Shown in pieces: positions 54,164 to 62,973 of a DNA stretch of 64,000 bases (its first letter is position 1; the number at the start of each line of letters is the position of its first letter). The notes under the pieces were generated by a model, which saw only the letters and a program-made list of their open reading frames with translations, was not told the origin of the DNA and searched no databases. The DNA is from Ancylobacter amanitiformis. GTDB taxonomy: Bacteria > Pseudomonadota > Alphaproteobacteria > Rhizobiales > Xanthobacteraceae. The stretch is from the NCBI RefSeq assembly GCF_030814815.1, contig NZ_JAUSVR010000010.1, forward strand, positions 1-64,000, in the 5' to 3' direction. Made by a program: the position numbers and the translations under genes.

Positions 54164-54802
54164 TCAGCCGGCGACGACCTCGCTCATGGTCTTGACCAGC
54201 AGCACGCCGACCGTGGCGCCGGCATCCTGCAGGCCCACGGTCTTCTCCTGGAAGGCGGCCGCCTTGCCGTGCTGGGCCACCATGGTCCTGGTGCGCTCCA
54301 GCGCCGCCTCGGCCTCATCCGCCGCCGCCTTCAAGGCCGGGGCCAGCGCGGCGCCGGAAGCGGCCTGCGCTTCCAGCACGCCGGCGACGGGATCCAGAAC
54401 GTCGAGAATGGTCTTGTCGCCGAGCCTCGCCTTGCCGCGCTCGGCGATGCCGGTGGCGTAGGCGCGCCAGAAGGCGGCCAGTTCCGGCGTGCCGATGGTG
54501 TCCTTGCCCTCCAGCGCCTTGGCGCCGCGCAGGAAGCCGGTGGCGGTGAGCGTGCCCATGGTGGAGGGCGCGGTCTTCGCCATGGTGGCGCCGGCGCCGC
54601 GCAGCAGCTTCGATAGCCCCGCCTCCGGACCTTCCGCCGCCACCGTGTCATAGGCGGCGGCGAAGGCCTTCGCCATGGTGATGCCGAGATCGCTGTCGCC
54701 CACCTTGCCGTCCAGCGCGATCAGGAAGTCGCGCTGGACGGCGAACATGTCGCGCCAGGCGCGGATGAGGCTGATGAGATCCTCGGCGCGGATCGCGTCC
54801 AT
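54164..54802 (-). CDS. dhaL: Dihydroxyacetone kinase nucleotide-binding subunit DhaL
   Basis: From 54802 (MDAIRAEDLISLIRAWRDMF) with a GGAGA ribosome site, the 212-residue helical protein has the DhaL metal-binding motif LDGKVGDSDLGITM (Asp 31, 36, 38 equivalent to the Mg-chelating aspartates) and the GATMAKTAPSTMGTLTATGF and DAGATVGVLLVKTM segments. It provides nucleotide for phosphoryl transfer to the substrate held by DhaK. It directly follows dhaK (gap ~11 bp). Confidence 0.93.
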   Translation of the reverse strand: MDAIRAEDLISLIRAWRDMFAVQRDFLIALDGKVGDSDLGITMAKAFAAAYDTVAAEGPEAGLSKLLRGAGATMAKTAPSTMGTLTATGFLRGAKALEGKDTIGTPELAAFWRAYATGIAERGKARLGDKTILDVLDPVAGVLEAQAASGAALAPALKAAADEAEAALERTRTMVAQHGKAAAFQEKTVGLQDAGATVGVLLVKTMSEVVAG

Positions 54803-54813
54803 GGTGTGTCTCC

Positions 54814-55815
54814 TCAGGCCTTGTAATGGGCGAAGAACGGCGTGTTCGCCGGGGCGGCGATGAGCGGATCCAGCTCGGCATCGAGCTTGAGCACCGAGAT
54901 CGAGGCGCCGGCCATTTCCATGGCGGTGGCGAACTCGCCGATCCACACGTATTTCACCTTGGCGCCCTTTTCCTCGAACAGCTGCGAGACGCGGCGGAAC
55001 AGGATGTAGAGTTCTTCCTTCGGCGTGCCGCCGAGGCCGTTGACCAGCACGGCGAACTCGTCGCCGCGGCCCGCCGGCAGCTCGGCGAAGACGCGCGCCA
55101 TCATCTGGTCGACCACCGCGTCGGCGGGGGCGAGCTTGGTGCGGCCGATGCCGGGCTCGCCATGAATGCCCATGCCGATTTCCATCTCGTCGGCGCCGAC
55201 GTCGAAGGTCGCATGGCCGATTTCCGGTACCACGCAGCTCGACAGCGCGACGCCGATGGTCCGCACGTTCAGCCGGGCCTTGTCGGCAAGGCGCGTCACC
55301 TCGTCGAGCGAAAGCCCGTTCGCGGCCGCCGCGCCGGCCGCCTTGTAGACGAAGAAGATGCCGGCGACGCCGCGCCTTTTGTGCTCCTCGCCGACCACGG
55401 AGGAAGCGACGTCGTCATTGCCGACGACCTGTTTCACCGCGATTCCGTCAAGGTCGGCCAGTTCGGCGGCCATGTCGAAATTGATGATGTCGCCGGTATA
55501 GTTGCCATAGATGTAGAGCACGCCGGCGCCCTGATCGATGGCCTTGGTCACTTCGTACATCTGCTCGGCGCTGGGCGACTGGAACACGCCGCCGACGGCG
55601 CAGCCATCCAGCATGTTGTCGCCGACATAGCCGAGGAACAGCGGCAGATGGCCCGAGCCGCCGCCCGTGGCGATGCCGACCTTGCCGGCCTTGCGGCTGG
55701 CAACGACGAGGCAGCGCCGGTCGTCGTTCACATAGGTGACCTGGGGATGAGCGCGGTAGATGCCGTCCAGCATCTCGTCGACGAAGTTCGCCGGATCGTT
55801 GAGAAACTTCTTCAT
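54814..55815 (-). CDS. dhaK: Dihydroxyacetone kinase substrate subunit DhaK (tetrulose kinase possible)
   Basis: From 55815 ([20 protein letters not shown]) with AGAGG upstream, the 333-residue protein has the [17 protein letters not shown] motif, [12 protein letters not shown] and the covalent-binding histidine H218 in [12 protein letters not shown], at exactly the E. coli DhaK position. DhaK forms a hemiaminal with dihydroxyacetone. Relatives in polyol clusters accept L- or D-erythrulose. It belongs to the importer operon that begins at 60672. No DhaM (phosphotransferase) gene is present in the window. Confidence 0.92.
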   Translation of the reverse strand: MKKFLNDPANFVDEMLDGIYRAHPQVTYVNDDRRCLVVASRKAGKVGIATGGGSGHLPLFLGYVGDNMLDGCAVGGVFQSPSAEQMYEVTKAIDQGAGVLYIYGNYTGDIINFDMAAELADLDGIAVKQVVGNDDVASSVVGEEHKRRGVAGIFFVYKAAGAAAANGLSLDEVTRLADKARLNVRTIGVALSSCVVPEIGHATFDVGADEMEIGMGIHGEPGIGRTKLAPADAVVDQMMARVFAELPAGRGDEFAVLVNGLGGTPKEELYILFRRVSQLFEEKGAKVKYVWIGEFATAMEMAGASISVLKLDAELDPLIAAPANTPFFAHYKA

Positions 55816-55852
55816 TGTCCTCTTGGCTCCCAAAGCTTGGTAATCCGACGGC

Positions 55853-56878
55853 TCAGCTTTTCTTCTGCGCGGTCACGAAGAAGGCGGCGGCGAGCAGGAT
55901 GAAGCTGCCGACCACGACGCGCTGCCAGGTGGATGGAATGCCGACCATGACCAGCACGCTGTTGACCACCACCACCAGCAGCACGCCCAGCAGCGTGCCG
56001 AGCACGGAGCCGGTGCCGCCGGTAATGCGCGCCCCGCCCAGCACGACGGCGGCGATGACGTTGATTTCGCTGCCGACGAGGTCGAACGGGTTCGACTGCC
56101 GGTTGGCGCAGGTATGGATGATGCCCGCCAGCCCGGCGAGGCCGCCGGCATAGGCGAACAGGAAGATGTGGATGGTGCGCAGGCTGTAGCCGAGGCGCTC
56201 GGCCACGTTGGCATTGCCGCCCACCGCGAAGATGGCGCGGCCCATCAGCGTGCGGTTCAGCATCCACCACGTCACCAGCGCGGCCGCCGGCAGCACCAGG
56301 AAATAGAAGGGCAGGGTGATGGTGCGCCCGTCCGCCGCGTCGAACTGCACCAGCGGCAGGCGCCCGAACGCGCCCATGTTCGGCGGCAGCGACATGATCC
56401 ACACCGTGCCGATGAAGGCGAGGAGGATACCGCGAAACAGATATTGCGTGCCGATGGTGACGATCAGCGAGGGCACCTTCAGGTGATGCACCAGAAGGCC
56501 GTTGACGACGCCGAGCAGCGCCCCGCCGACCACCGCCGCCACCAGCAGCAGCGCGATCGGCGCGTCGGGCCAGTGGTTCTTCACCAGCAGCGTCAGCGTA
56601 TACATGGTGAAGGCGGCAATGGCGGTGAACGACACGTCGATGCCGCCCGCCGCCAGGATGATGAACACACCGAGCGCGAACAGCCCCATCACCACACTGG
56701 CGCGGCCGATATCGACCAGCGAGGAGGGATGCAGGAAGGCCGGGTTGACGATGGCGACGGCGGTGCAGATCGCCAGAAGCAGCGCGAAGGTGATGATCTC
56801 CGGCCGCCGGCGCACCAGCGCCATGAAGGCGTTCGGCTTCCCCGTGGCGGCGCTGTCGTGAAGATGGGTGGCGCTCAT
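55853..56878 (-). CDS. Sugar/polyol ABC transporter permease (RbsC-like)
   Basis: This 341-residue RbsC-family permease starts MSATHLHDSAATGKPNAFMA and has family motifs (VFIILAAGGIDVSFTAIAAF, AVGGNANVAERLGYSLRTI, VVLGGARITGGTGSVLGTLLG). It overlaps the ATPase gene by 4 bp and precedes dhaK by ~37 bp. It pairs with the second permease encoded upstream at 59677-60672. Confidence 0.92.
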   Translation of the reverse strand: MSATHLHDSAATGKPNAFMALVRRRPEIITFALLLAICTAVAIVNPAFLHPSSLVDIGRASVVMGLFALGVFIILAAGGIDVSFTAIAAFTMYTLTLLVKNHWPDAPIALLLVAAVVGGALLGVVNGLLVHHLKVPSLIVTIGTQYLFRGILLAFIGTVWIMSLPPNMGAFGRLPLVQFDAADGRTITLPFYFLVLPAAALVTWWMLNRTLMGRAIFAVGGNANVAERLGYSLRTIHIFLFAYAGGLAGLAGIIHTCANRQSNPFDLVGSEINVIAAVVLGGARITGGTGSVLGTLLGVLLVVVVNSVLVMVGIPSTWQRVVVGSFILLAAAFFVTAQKKS

Positions 56879-58503
56879 GGGCGGGGCTCCGTCTCAACGG
56901 CAGGCGGCGTTCTGGCGGGAATGTCCGGCTTGGCGGCGAGCATGGCCTTGTAGAGAAGGTCCTCGTCCGCCGCGCGCGCGTCATATTCGGCGACGATGCG
57001 CCCGTCCTTCATCACCAGGATGCGGTCGCAGTTCTGCAAGAGTTCCGGCAGGTCGTCGCTGACGATGACGAGGCCCATGCCCTGTTCGGCGAGAAGCTGG
57101 ATGACGCGGTAGATCGTATCCTTGGAGCCGACATCGACGCCGACGGTGGGGCCGTGCAGTACGAGCAGCTTGGGCAGGATGGACAGCCAGCGGCCGATGA
57201 GCACGCGCTGCTGGTTGCCGCCCGACAATGCGCCGACCGGCAGATCGAGGTTGCGGGTGTTGAGCCGCATGTCCTGCGACAGCTTGTCGGCGAGCGCGCG
57301 GCCCTTCGCCTGATCGACGATGCCGAAGGCGTTGGCGAGCTGGCGCACGACAAGGGCGATCTCGTTCTCCAGGATCGACTTGTCGAGGAACAGGCCTTCC
57401 GCCAGCCGGTCTTCCGGCACATAGCCGATGCCGAGCCGGATCGCCTGCGCGGGATGGCGGATCCGCTCCACGCGTCCCTCGACGGCGATGCTGCCGTCGG
57501 TCGCCGGCATTACCCCGGCAATGGCCATGGCGAGTTCGTTGCGCCCGGAATCGGCGAGGCCGGTAATGCCGACGATCTCGCCCCGGTGCACGGTGAAGCT
57601 GACGTCGCGCAGGTAAGGAGGGCGGGAAAGGCCGCGGATCGTGATCAGCTCCTCCGGCCCCGCCGTGCCGGTGCGGTAGCGTTCGGCGTCGATCCGGCGG
57701 CCGGTCATGAGTTCGGCCAGCTGGTGCTTGGAGTAGTCCGCGAGCGGGCCCTGCGCCACGCACTGGCCATCGCGGAAGACGATGGCGTGGCCGCCGATGC
57801 GGTAGCACTCGTCGAGCTTGTGGGTGACGAACAGCACCGCCACGCCTTCCGAGCGCAGGCGCTCGACGACCGCGATGAGGTTGTCGACCTCGCGGCGGGT
57901 GAGCGAGGTGGTCGGTTCGTCCATGATCACCATCTTCGCCCGCGTGGCGATGGCGCGGGCGATGGCGATGAGCTGGCGCTGCGCCAGCGGCAGGTCGGAG
58001 ACCACGGTGGAGAGGAAGGCGCGGTCGGCCGGCAGCCCGACGGCCTTGAGCGCGGTGGCCGCCGTCTCGCGCAGGCGGGCGCGATCGAACAGGCGCGCCA
58101 GCCGGCCGCCATGGGCGACCAGCTGCTCGCTGAGCGCGACATTCTCGGCGACGTTGAGGTTGGGCAGCAGCGAGAGGTCCTGATAGACCGTCTCGATGCC
58201 CGCGCTGAGCGACTGGATCGCGGTGAGCGAGCGGTGGCTGGTGCCCTCCAGAATGATCTCGCCTTCGTCCGGGGCGTGCGCGCCGGACATGATCTTGATG
58301 ACGGTGCTCTTGCCGCAGCCATTCTCGCCCAGCAGGTGATAGGCCTCGCCCGGCCGAATGGTGAAGCCCACCCCGCGCAGCGCGTGGACGCCGCCGAAGC
58401 GCTTGTGAATGCCGCGCAGTTCCAGAAACGGACGCGCGGGCGTCACGCTGGCGGAAGACGCGACACTGGCGGAAGACGTGGCCGGGTCGATGGCGTGGGA
58501 CAC
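56875..58503 (-). CDS. Sugar/polyol ABC transporter dual ATPase (RbsA-like)
   Basis: The 542-residue protein has two ATPase halves. The first has Walker A GENGCGKST and Walker B MVIMDEPTTSL, with a divergent signature (LPLAQRQLIAIARAI). The second has the degenerate Walker A TGLADSGRNELAMA and signature LSGGNQQRVLIGRWL, as in RbsA. The hydrophilic Ser/Ala-rich N-terminus (about 25 residues) is of no clear function. It follows the binding-protein gene after ~100 bp containing a strong hairpin. Confidence 0.92.
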   Translation of the reverse strand: MSHAIDPATSSASVASSASVTPARPFLELRGIHKRFGGVHALRGVGFTIRPGEAYHLLGENGCGKSTVIKIMSGAHAPDEGEIILEGTSHRSLTAIQSLSAGIETVYQDLSLLPNLNVAENVALSEQLVAHGGRLARLFDRARLRETAATALKAVGLPADRAFLSTVVSDLPLAQRQLIAIARAIATRAKMVIMDEPTTSLTRREVDNLIAVVERLRSEGVAVLFVTHKLDECYRIGGHAIVFRDGQCVAQGPLADYSKHQLAELMTGRRIDAERYRTGTAGPEELITIRGLSRPPYLRDVSFTVHRGEIVGITGLADSGRNELAMAIAGVMPATDGSIAVEGRVERIRHPAQAIRLGIGYVPEDRLAEGLFLDKSILENEIALVVRQLANAFGIVDQAKGRALADKLSQDMRLNTRNLDLPVGALSGGNQQRVLIGRWLSILPKLLVLHGPTVGVDVGSKDTIYRVIQLLAEQGMGLVIVSDDLPELLQNCDRILVMKDGRIVAEYDARAADEDLLYKAMLAAKPDIPARTPPAVETEPRP

Positions 58504-58560
58504 GGAAATTTCCTGACACCGGAGGCGGCGCGCGCCGGCAGGGGGGCGCGGGCAGGAGCG

Positions 58561-58586
58561 CCGGGGAACGCGCAGGCGTCCCCCGG
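58561..58586. other. Intra-operon stem-loop between binding protein and ATPase genes
   Basis: CCGGGGAACGC and GCGTCCCCCGG pair at 10 of 11 positions around a GCAG loop. On the transcribed strand it lies just 3' of the binding-protein gene with no U-tract, typical of mRNA-stabilising or partially terminating hairpins that favour binding-protein expression. Confidence 0.6.
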
Positions 58587-58606
58587 CTTTTGCGGCTATC
58601 GGGCGA

Positions 58607-59617
58607 TCAGAAGAGGTATTCCTTGTAGTTGGCCTTGTCGGCGATCACCATGCCGTTGCCGATGATGAGGACACCCTCGCCCGGGCCCTTGATAACCTTC
58701 ACCTTCTCATAGCCGGGCACGCCGAGATTGGCGCCGTCCTCGATCTTCTTGCCGGCGATCAGGCTCTTGGCGACCGAGTTCATCGCCATGCCGGCCTTCT
58801 GCGGATCCCAGAAGCCGATGGCGGTGATGGCGCCGGATTCGAGCAGGTCCTGCGAGGGGTTGGGCAGGCCGGTGCCGACCAGGCACACCTTGCCCGAGAG
58901 GCCGGCCTCGTCGATGGCGCGGCCGACGCCCAGCACGTCATTGCCGGCCGAGGTCTGGAAGCCCTTGATGTCGGGGTGCTTGCGCAGGATTTCCTTGGCC
59001 TTCTCATAGGTGCCGTTGGCGTCGTCGAACGACTCGTTGTTCGCGTCGACCAGCTGCATGCCGGCATATTTCTTCGCGTTTTCCTCGCCCGCGCCGACCC
59101 ACTGCATGTGCGTGCGGCTGCCGAGCGAGCCGACGAAGGTGGTCCACTTGCCCTTGCCGTCCATGCACTTGGCGAGGCGCTCGTTGAGGGCGCGGCCGTA
59201 ATCGGCGTTGTCGAACGCCTCGACGTCGGCGTTGGTGTTCTTCTGGTTGTCCGCCTCGTGGGTCACGACGATGATGCCGCGATCCATGGCGCGCTTCAGC
59301 GTGCCCTCCAACACGGACGGGTCCATCGGCACCACGGCAAGGCCGTTCACGCCCTTGGCGATGAGATCGGTGACGATCTGCAGCTGCTGCGCGGCGTCGG
59401 CGGTGGCCGGGCCATACTGGGTGGCGACGACGTCCGGATTGTCCTTCTGGAACTGCTTGACGCCGGTTTCCATGCGGTCGAACCACGGAATGCCGCTGAT
59501 CTTCACCACGGTGGCGATGACCGGCTTGTTCTGGGCCATCAGCGCGCCGGCCGAGCCGGCAAGGATGGTGGCCGCCAGGGCCGAGCCGAGCAGGGCCTTC
59601 TTGGAAAGGGTTCCCAT
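58607..59617 (-). CDS. Sugar/polyol ABC transporter periplasmic binding protein
   Basis: The start at 59617 (MGTLSKKALLGSALAATILA) has GGAGG upstream. The Sec signal is cleaved near LMA/QN, giving a type I sugar-binding protein (IATVVKISGIPWFDRMETGV, GLAVVPMDPSVLEGTLKRAM, GIIVVTHEADNQKN). The length (336 residues) fits RbsB-like proteins binding autoinducer-2, rhamnose or small polyols. The reading frame extends upstream as a shadow of the permease. It supplies substrate to the two permeases of this operon. Confidence 0.92.
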   Translation of the reverse strand: MGTLSKKALLGSALAATILAGSAGALMAQNKPVIATVVKISGIPWFDRMETGVKQFQKDNPDVVATQYGPATADAAQQLQIVTDLIAKGVNGLAVVPMDPSVLEGTLKRAMDRGIIVVTHEADNQKNTNADVEAFDNADYGRALNERLAKCMDGKGKWTTFVGSLGSRTHMQWVGAGEENAKKYAGMQLVDANNESFDDANGTYEKAKEILRKHPDIKGFQTSAGNDVLGVGRAIDEAGLSGKVCLVGTGLPNPSQDLLESGAITAIGFWDPQKAGMAMNSVAKSLIAGKKIEDGANLGVPGYEKVKVIKGPGEGVLIIGNGMVIADKANYKEYLF

Positions 59618-59676
59618 CGTTTCCTCCATTGTTGTTTTCACCCTCAGAACCAGTTTCGATGCGTGAGGGGCGCGCA

Positions 59677-60672
59677 TCACACGAGCTTGGTGCTCTTGTC
59701 GGGAATGAGGAAGCCGACCACGTTGTAGCGGCCGACCGCCAGGAAGGTCAGGAGCAGCGCACCCCAAGCGAAATCGCGCACGAAATTGGAGAGCCCGCCG
59801 AAATTCAGCATGCTGGACATGAGCTGCAGCGCGATCGCCGCCAGCACCACGCAGACCACCCGGCCATAGCCACCCTCGGGGCGCACCCCCGCCATGACGG
59901 CGATGAGGATGGCGATCAAGAGGTAGGACGTGCCGTAATCCCATTTCACGTTGACGTTTCGGGCGGCGATGATGATGCCGGCGAGGCCCGAGAGCAGGCC
60001 GCTCGTCGCATAGGTGGCGATCAGCACGCCCGTCCGGGGAAAGCCGGCATAGGTGGCGGCCTTCGGGTTGGTGCCCATCAGCATGAGCCACAGGCCGAAC
60101 GGGGTGAATTTCAGCAGCGCGGCGACCAGCGCGGCGACGCCGATGAAGATCAGGAAGCTGATCGGCACGCCGAGAAACAGCCCGTTGCCGATCTCGGACA
60201 GCAGGTCCGGGCTGCCCACCGCCACCGCGCGCCCGTCGGAGGCCACCACGGCAAGGCCGGTGAACAGCATCTGCGTGCCCAGCGTGCACAGGATGGGCGT
60301 GATGTTGAGGCGGCTGATCAGCAACCCGTTGAAGGTGCCGCCGATGAGGCCGACCAGCAGCGCGCCGGCGATGAAGGCCAGCGAATACGCGCTGGACGGA
60401 TCGGTGCTCGACAGGAACTTGCCGACCACGACCGCCGCGACGACGCCCGACAGATTGGCCAGCGCGATGCCGGAGAGGTCGATGCCGCCATTGCCGGCGC
60501 ACATGGCCAGCATCACGCCGATGGCGAGAAAGCCGATTTCCGGCAATTGCCCGGCCATGGACTGGAGATTGAACGGGGCGAGGAACGAGCCGCCGGAAAT
60601 GGCCGCGCCAACGGCCAGCACCGCCACGTTGATGACGATGAGCATGACCAGCTGTCCGCCGGTATTCCGCAT
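59677..60672 (-). CDS. Sugar/polyol ABC transporter permease (RbsC-like)
   Basis: This 331-residue RbsC-type permease has motifs MLAMCAGNGGIDLSGIALAN, LMGTNPKAATYAGFPRTGV and AVMAGVRPEGGYGRVV. It is the first gene of the operon; its promoter region holds two TTTA(G/C)TAAA sites. Gene order permease-SBP-ATPase-permease-dhaK-dhaL, with the two permeases split, is less usual than the rbs order. Confidence 0.92.
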   Translation of the reverse strand: MRNTGGQLVMLIVINVAVLAVGAAISGGSFLAPFNLQSMAGQLPEIGFLAIGVMLAMCAGNGGIDLSGIALANLSGVVAAVVVGKFLSSTDPSSAYSLAFIAGALLVGLIGGTFNGLLISRLNITPILCTLGTQMLFTGLAVVASDGRAVAVGSPDLLSEIGNGLFLGVPISFLIFIGVAALVAALLKFTPFGLWLMLMGTNPKAATYAGFPRTGVLIATYATSGLLSGLAGIIIAARNVNVKWDYGTSYLLIAILIAVMAGVRPEGGYGRVVCVVLAAIALQLMSSMLNFGGLSNFVRDFAWGALLLTFLAVGRYNVVGFLIPDKSTKLV

Positions 60673-60698
60673 GGTCTCCTCCCGAGCGTGGTTCGTTT

Positions 60699-60727
60699 TT
60701 TAGTAAATTCTGACCAGCTTTACTAAA
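60699..60727. promoter_or_regulatory. Paired TTTA(G/C)TAAA operators upstream of the polyol operon
   Basis: TTTAGTAAA (60699-60707) and TTTACTAAA (60719-60727) are each 9 bp palindromes, centred 20 bp apart (two helical turns), and together form an inverted repeat. They lie 27-55 bp upstream of the permease start. The same core recurs at 61112-61120 before the divergent lacI gene, so LacI is the likely binder. Confidence 0.65.
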
Positions 60728-60870
60728 TGCGTAGCAAAGCCTTTGGCGGGGTGCAAGCGGCAGCGTGGTCGGTTTCGCGCGTGTTTCGGCGGGGGAGCCG
60801 GATGGCGAGGGCGCGTGCATGACCAAATGCACGCCATGCCCCGCGCTAACGTCGGAAACGGGTGCCGGTG

Positions 60871-60892
60871 GGTTTCTGGTATACCAAAAACC
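60871..60892. promoter_or_regulatory. 22 bp near-perfect palindrome with core TGGTATACCA
   Basis: The core TGGTATACCA is a perfect 10 bp palindrome extended to 22 bp (ends GGTTT / AAACC) with one mismatched pair. This form fits GntR-family (FadR/FCD) operators (T-G-G-T-N-N-A-C-C-A). It lies in the middle of the divergent dha-operon/lacI region, but no GntR gene is in the window. Confidence 0.5.
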
Positions 60893-61109
60893 CTTATTTT
60901 ATATGCATTGCAGCAAAGCTGTCCGTTGCCGTCAATCGCTCCGGGTCGTGCCGAGGCGCGCGCCGCGCGCGCTGGCCGCCCAAGATACCGTCGCTGGCGG
61001 CCCAATTATTGGGCGCCGTCCCGGTGGTCTCCCTACGCCTGCGTGGCTCGGTGGCAAGGCAGTTGCAACGTCACGTTTTTTGCCTTAACCGTCGGAAAGA
61101 GAGCCTGAA

Positions 61110-61122
61110 TGTTTACTAAACA
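61110..61122. promoter_or_regulatory. TGTTTACTAAACA palindrome before lacI
   Basis: TGTTTA-C-TAAACA is a 13 bp dyad about 48 bp upstream of the lacI start, sharing the core TTTACTAAA with the operator pair at 60699-60727. It is probably the autoregulatory LacI site. Confidence 0.6.
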
Positions 61123-61170
61123 AAAATCGCCCTTGGGCGGATATTACGGCTCCGGGAAGCGCTTCGCGTC

Positions 61171-62259
61171 ATGAAAGCAAGGAAGTCTTTCACCATCAGG
61201 GACATAGCCGGGGCGGCGGGGGTGTCGCCGGCAACGGTGTCCTTGGTGCTGAACGGAAAGGGAGAGATTTCCGGCCTCACCCGCGCCCGCGTGCTGGAGG
61301 CTGCCGCCCGGCTGAACTATGCCCCCCGCATCGCCCGTACCCGCGCCGAGGCCGCCAGCACCATCCGCTTCCTCAAGATCGCCAAGCACGGCCATACGGT
61401 GAACCGCGACCACAGCGTGTTCGTCTCGGATTATATCGATGGCATGTCGGCCGAGGCGACGCGGCGCGGCTTCACGCTGGAGGTGGTCAGCCACGAGTGG
61501 CAGAACATCATCGCGGTGGCCGACACGCTGGCGGTGGCGCCGGTGAGCGGGGTCATCGCGCTCGGCACCGAACTGTCCGAGGTGGATATCAGGGTGTTGC
61601 AGGGCGTCGGCCTGCCAATCGTGTTCATCGACACGTTCTATGACGTGGTCGAGGCGAATTTCGTCAACATGAACAACGAGGACGCGGTGCACCAAGTGCT
61701 GGCGCGGCTGCGCCAGCAGGGATTCGCGCGCATCGGCTTCGTGGCGAGCCATGTCGAGACCACGAATTTCCGCCTGCGGCAGGAGGCGTTCCACCGCAAC
61801 ATGGCGCGGCTCGGCCTCGACGTCGATCCCGCGCATATCCTCTCCGTGGAATCGACCCATGACGGGGCCCATGCCGACACGGTGAAGGCGCTGGCCGACG
61901 GCATCGATCTGGCCGACTGCTATTTCTGCACCAACGATGTCATCGCTTACGGCTTCATCAAGGCCCTGCGCGAGTTCAACATCGCCATTCCCGAGGATGT
62001 CGGCGTGGTCGGCTTCGACAATCTGCCGCTCAGTTCCACCATGGAGCCGGCGCTGACCACGATCGACGTCTCCAAGCGCAAGATCGGCAATCTCGCCGTC
62101 ACCGTGCTGGACGACCTGATCAACGCCGCCGAGCCGCCGCCGCCGGTGAAGATTCTGGTCGGCGCCCGTCTTGTCACCCGCATGAGCGACCGCGGGCCGG
62201 CCGAGCCGCGCCCGGCGCCGCGCTCGGTCCGCCGGCGCGGCATCGCCGAAACCGCCTGA
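61171..62259 (+). CDS. LacI-family transcriptional regulator of the polyol operon
   Basis: The 362-residue protein has a LacI HTH at residues ~6-55 (FTIRDIAGAAGVSPATVSLVLNGKGEISGLTRARVLEAAARLNYAPRIA). The sugar-binding core includes VVGFDNLPLSSTMEPALTTIDV and CYFCTNDVIAYGF. It is divergent from the importer/dhaKL operon, with matching palindromes at both promoters. The C-terminus carries an Arg/Pro-rich tail of ~25 residues beyond the usual fold. The inducer is probably the imported polyol or a phospho-ketose. Confidence 0.92.
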   Translation: MKARKSFTIRDIAGAAGVSPATVSLVLNGKGEISGLTRARVLEAAARLNYAPRIARTRAEAASTIRFLKIAKHGHTVNRDHSVFVSDYIDGMSAEATRRGFTLEVVSHEWQNIIAVADTLAVAPVSGVIALGTELSEVDIRVLQGVGLPIVFIDTFYDVVEANFVNMNNEDAVHQVLARLRQQGFARIGFVASHVETTNFRLRQEAFHRNMARLGLDVDPAHILSVESTHDGAHADTVKALADGIDLADCYFCTNDVIAYGFIKALREFNIAIPEDVGVVGFDNLPLSSTMEPALTTIDVSKRKIGNLAVTVLDDLINAAEPPPPVKILVGARLVTRMSDRGPAEPRPAPRSVRRRGIAETA

Positions 62260-62268
62260 GGAGACGTC

Positions 62269-62931
62269 ATGCCCCGGCTCGCGCTCATCCATACCGTGCC
62301 CGCGCTGGTGCAGCGCTTCCGTCCGCTGGTCGAGGCGGCGCTGCCCGGCTGGGAGCGCGTCCATCGGGTCGATGAAAGCCTGCTGGCGGATACGATCCGC
62401 GAGGGGCGGCTGACCGAGGCGACCGAGGCCCGGCTCGCGGCGCATGTGCGCGATGCGGCCGGCGCGGCCGATGCCGTGCTCGTCACCTGTTCGACGCTCG
62501 GCGAGGCGGTGGACCGGCTGCGGCCGCACCTGCCCGTGCCGCTGTTCCGCATCGATCGCGGCATGGCCGAGGCGGCGGTGCGGCAGGGCTCCCGCATCGG
62601 CGTGCTGGCGACGCTTCCCACCACGCTGGGCCCCACGCTGCGGCTGATCTTTGAGACCGCGCTGGCGCAGGGGCGCGAGATCACGCTGCTGGAGCGGCTA
62701 TGCGAGGGCGCTTTCGCCGAACTCGCGCAGGGCCGCCGCGATGCGCATGACGCGATGATCCGTGCGGCGTTCGATGAGGTGGCGCCGCAGGTCGATGTCG
62801 TGGTGCTGGCGCAGGCCTCCATGGCCAGCGCGCTCGATGCCGCGACGGACGGGCCGGTGCGCGTGCTCACCAGCCCCGAACTCGGCATCGCCGCAATTGC
62901 CGTCGCGCTCGGGGCACGAGACGAGGCCTGA
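62269..62931 (+). CDS. Aspartate/glutamate/hydantoin racemase-like protein
   Basis: This 220-residue protein starts 9 bp after lacI. It has the two-domain racemase-like pattern: an N-terminal half ending VTCSTLGEAV with a candidate catalytic Cys (VLVTCST), and a C-terminal half with VVVLAQASMASAL, where the second catalytic Cys of true racemases is replaced (AQASM). The loss of the second Cys argues against two-base racemisation and for an isomerase, decarboxylase (as in the arylmalonate decarboxylases) or sugar-related role. Confidence 0.8.
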   Translation: MPRLALIHTVPALVQRFRPLVEAALPGWERVHRVDESLLADTIREGRLTEATEARLAAHVRDAAGAADAVLVTCSTLGEAVDRLRPHLPVPLFRIDRGMAEAAVRQGSRIGVLATLPTTLGPTLRLIFETALAQGREITLLERLCEGAFAELAQGRRDAHDAMIRAAFDEVAPQVDVVVLAQASMASALDAATDGPVRVLTSPELGIAAIAVALGARDEA

Positions 62932-62973
62932 ACGGCCGCGCGACAAATCCGCCACGTCAGGGAGACGCCTTCG

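Noticed and set aside
57154-58665. 503-codon plus-strand open frame
   Set aside because: It is antisense to the RbsA-like ATPase, which has all ABC motifs on the other strand.
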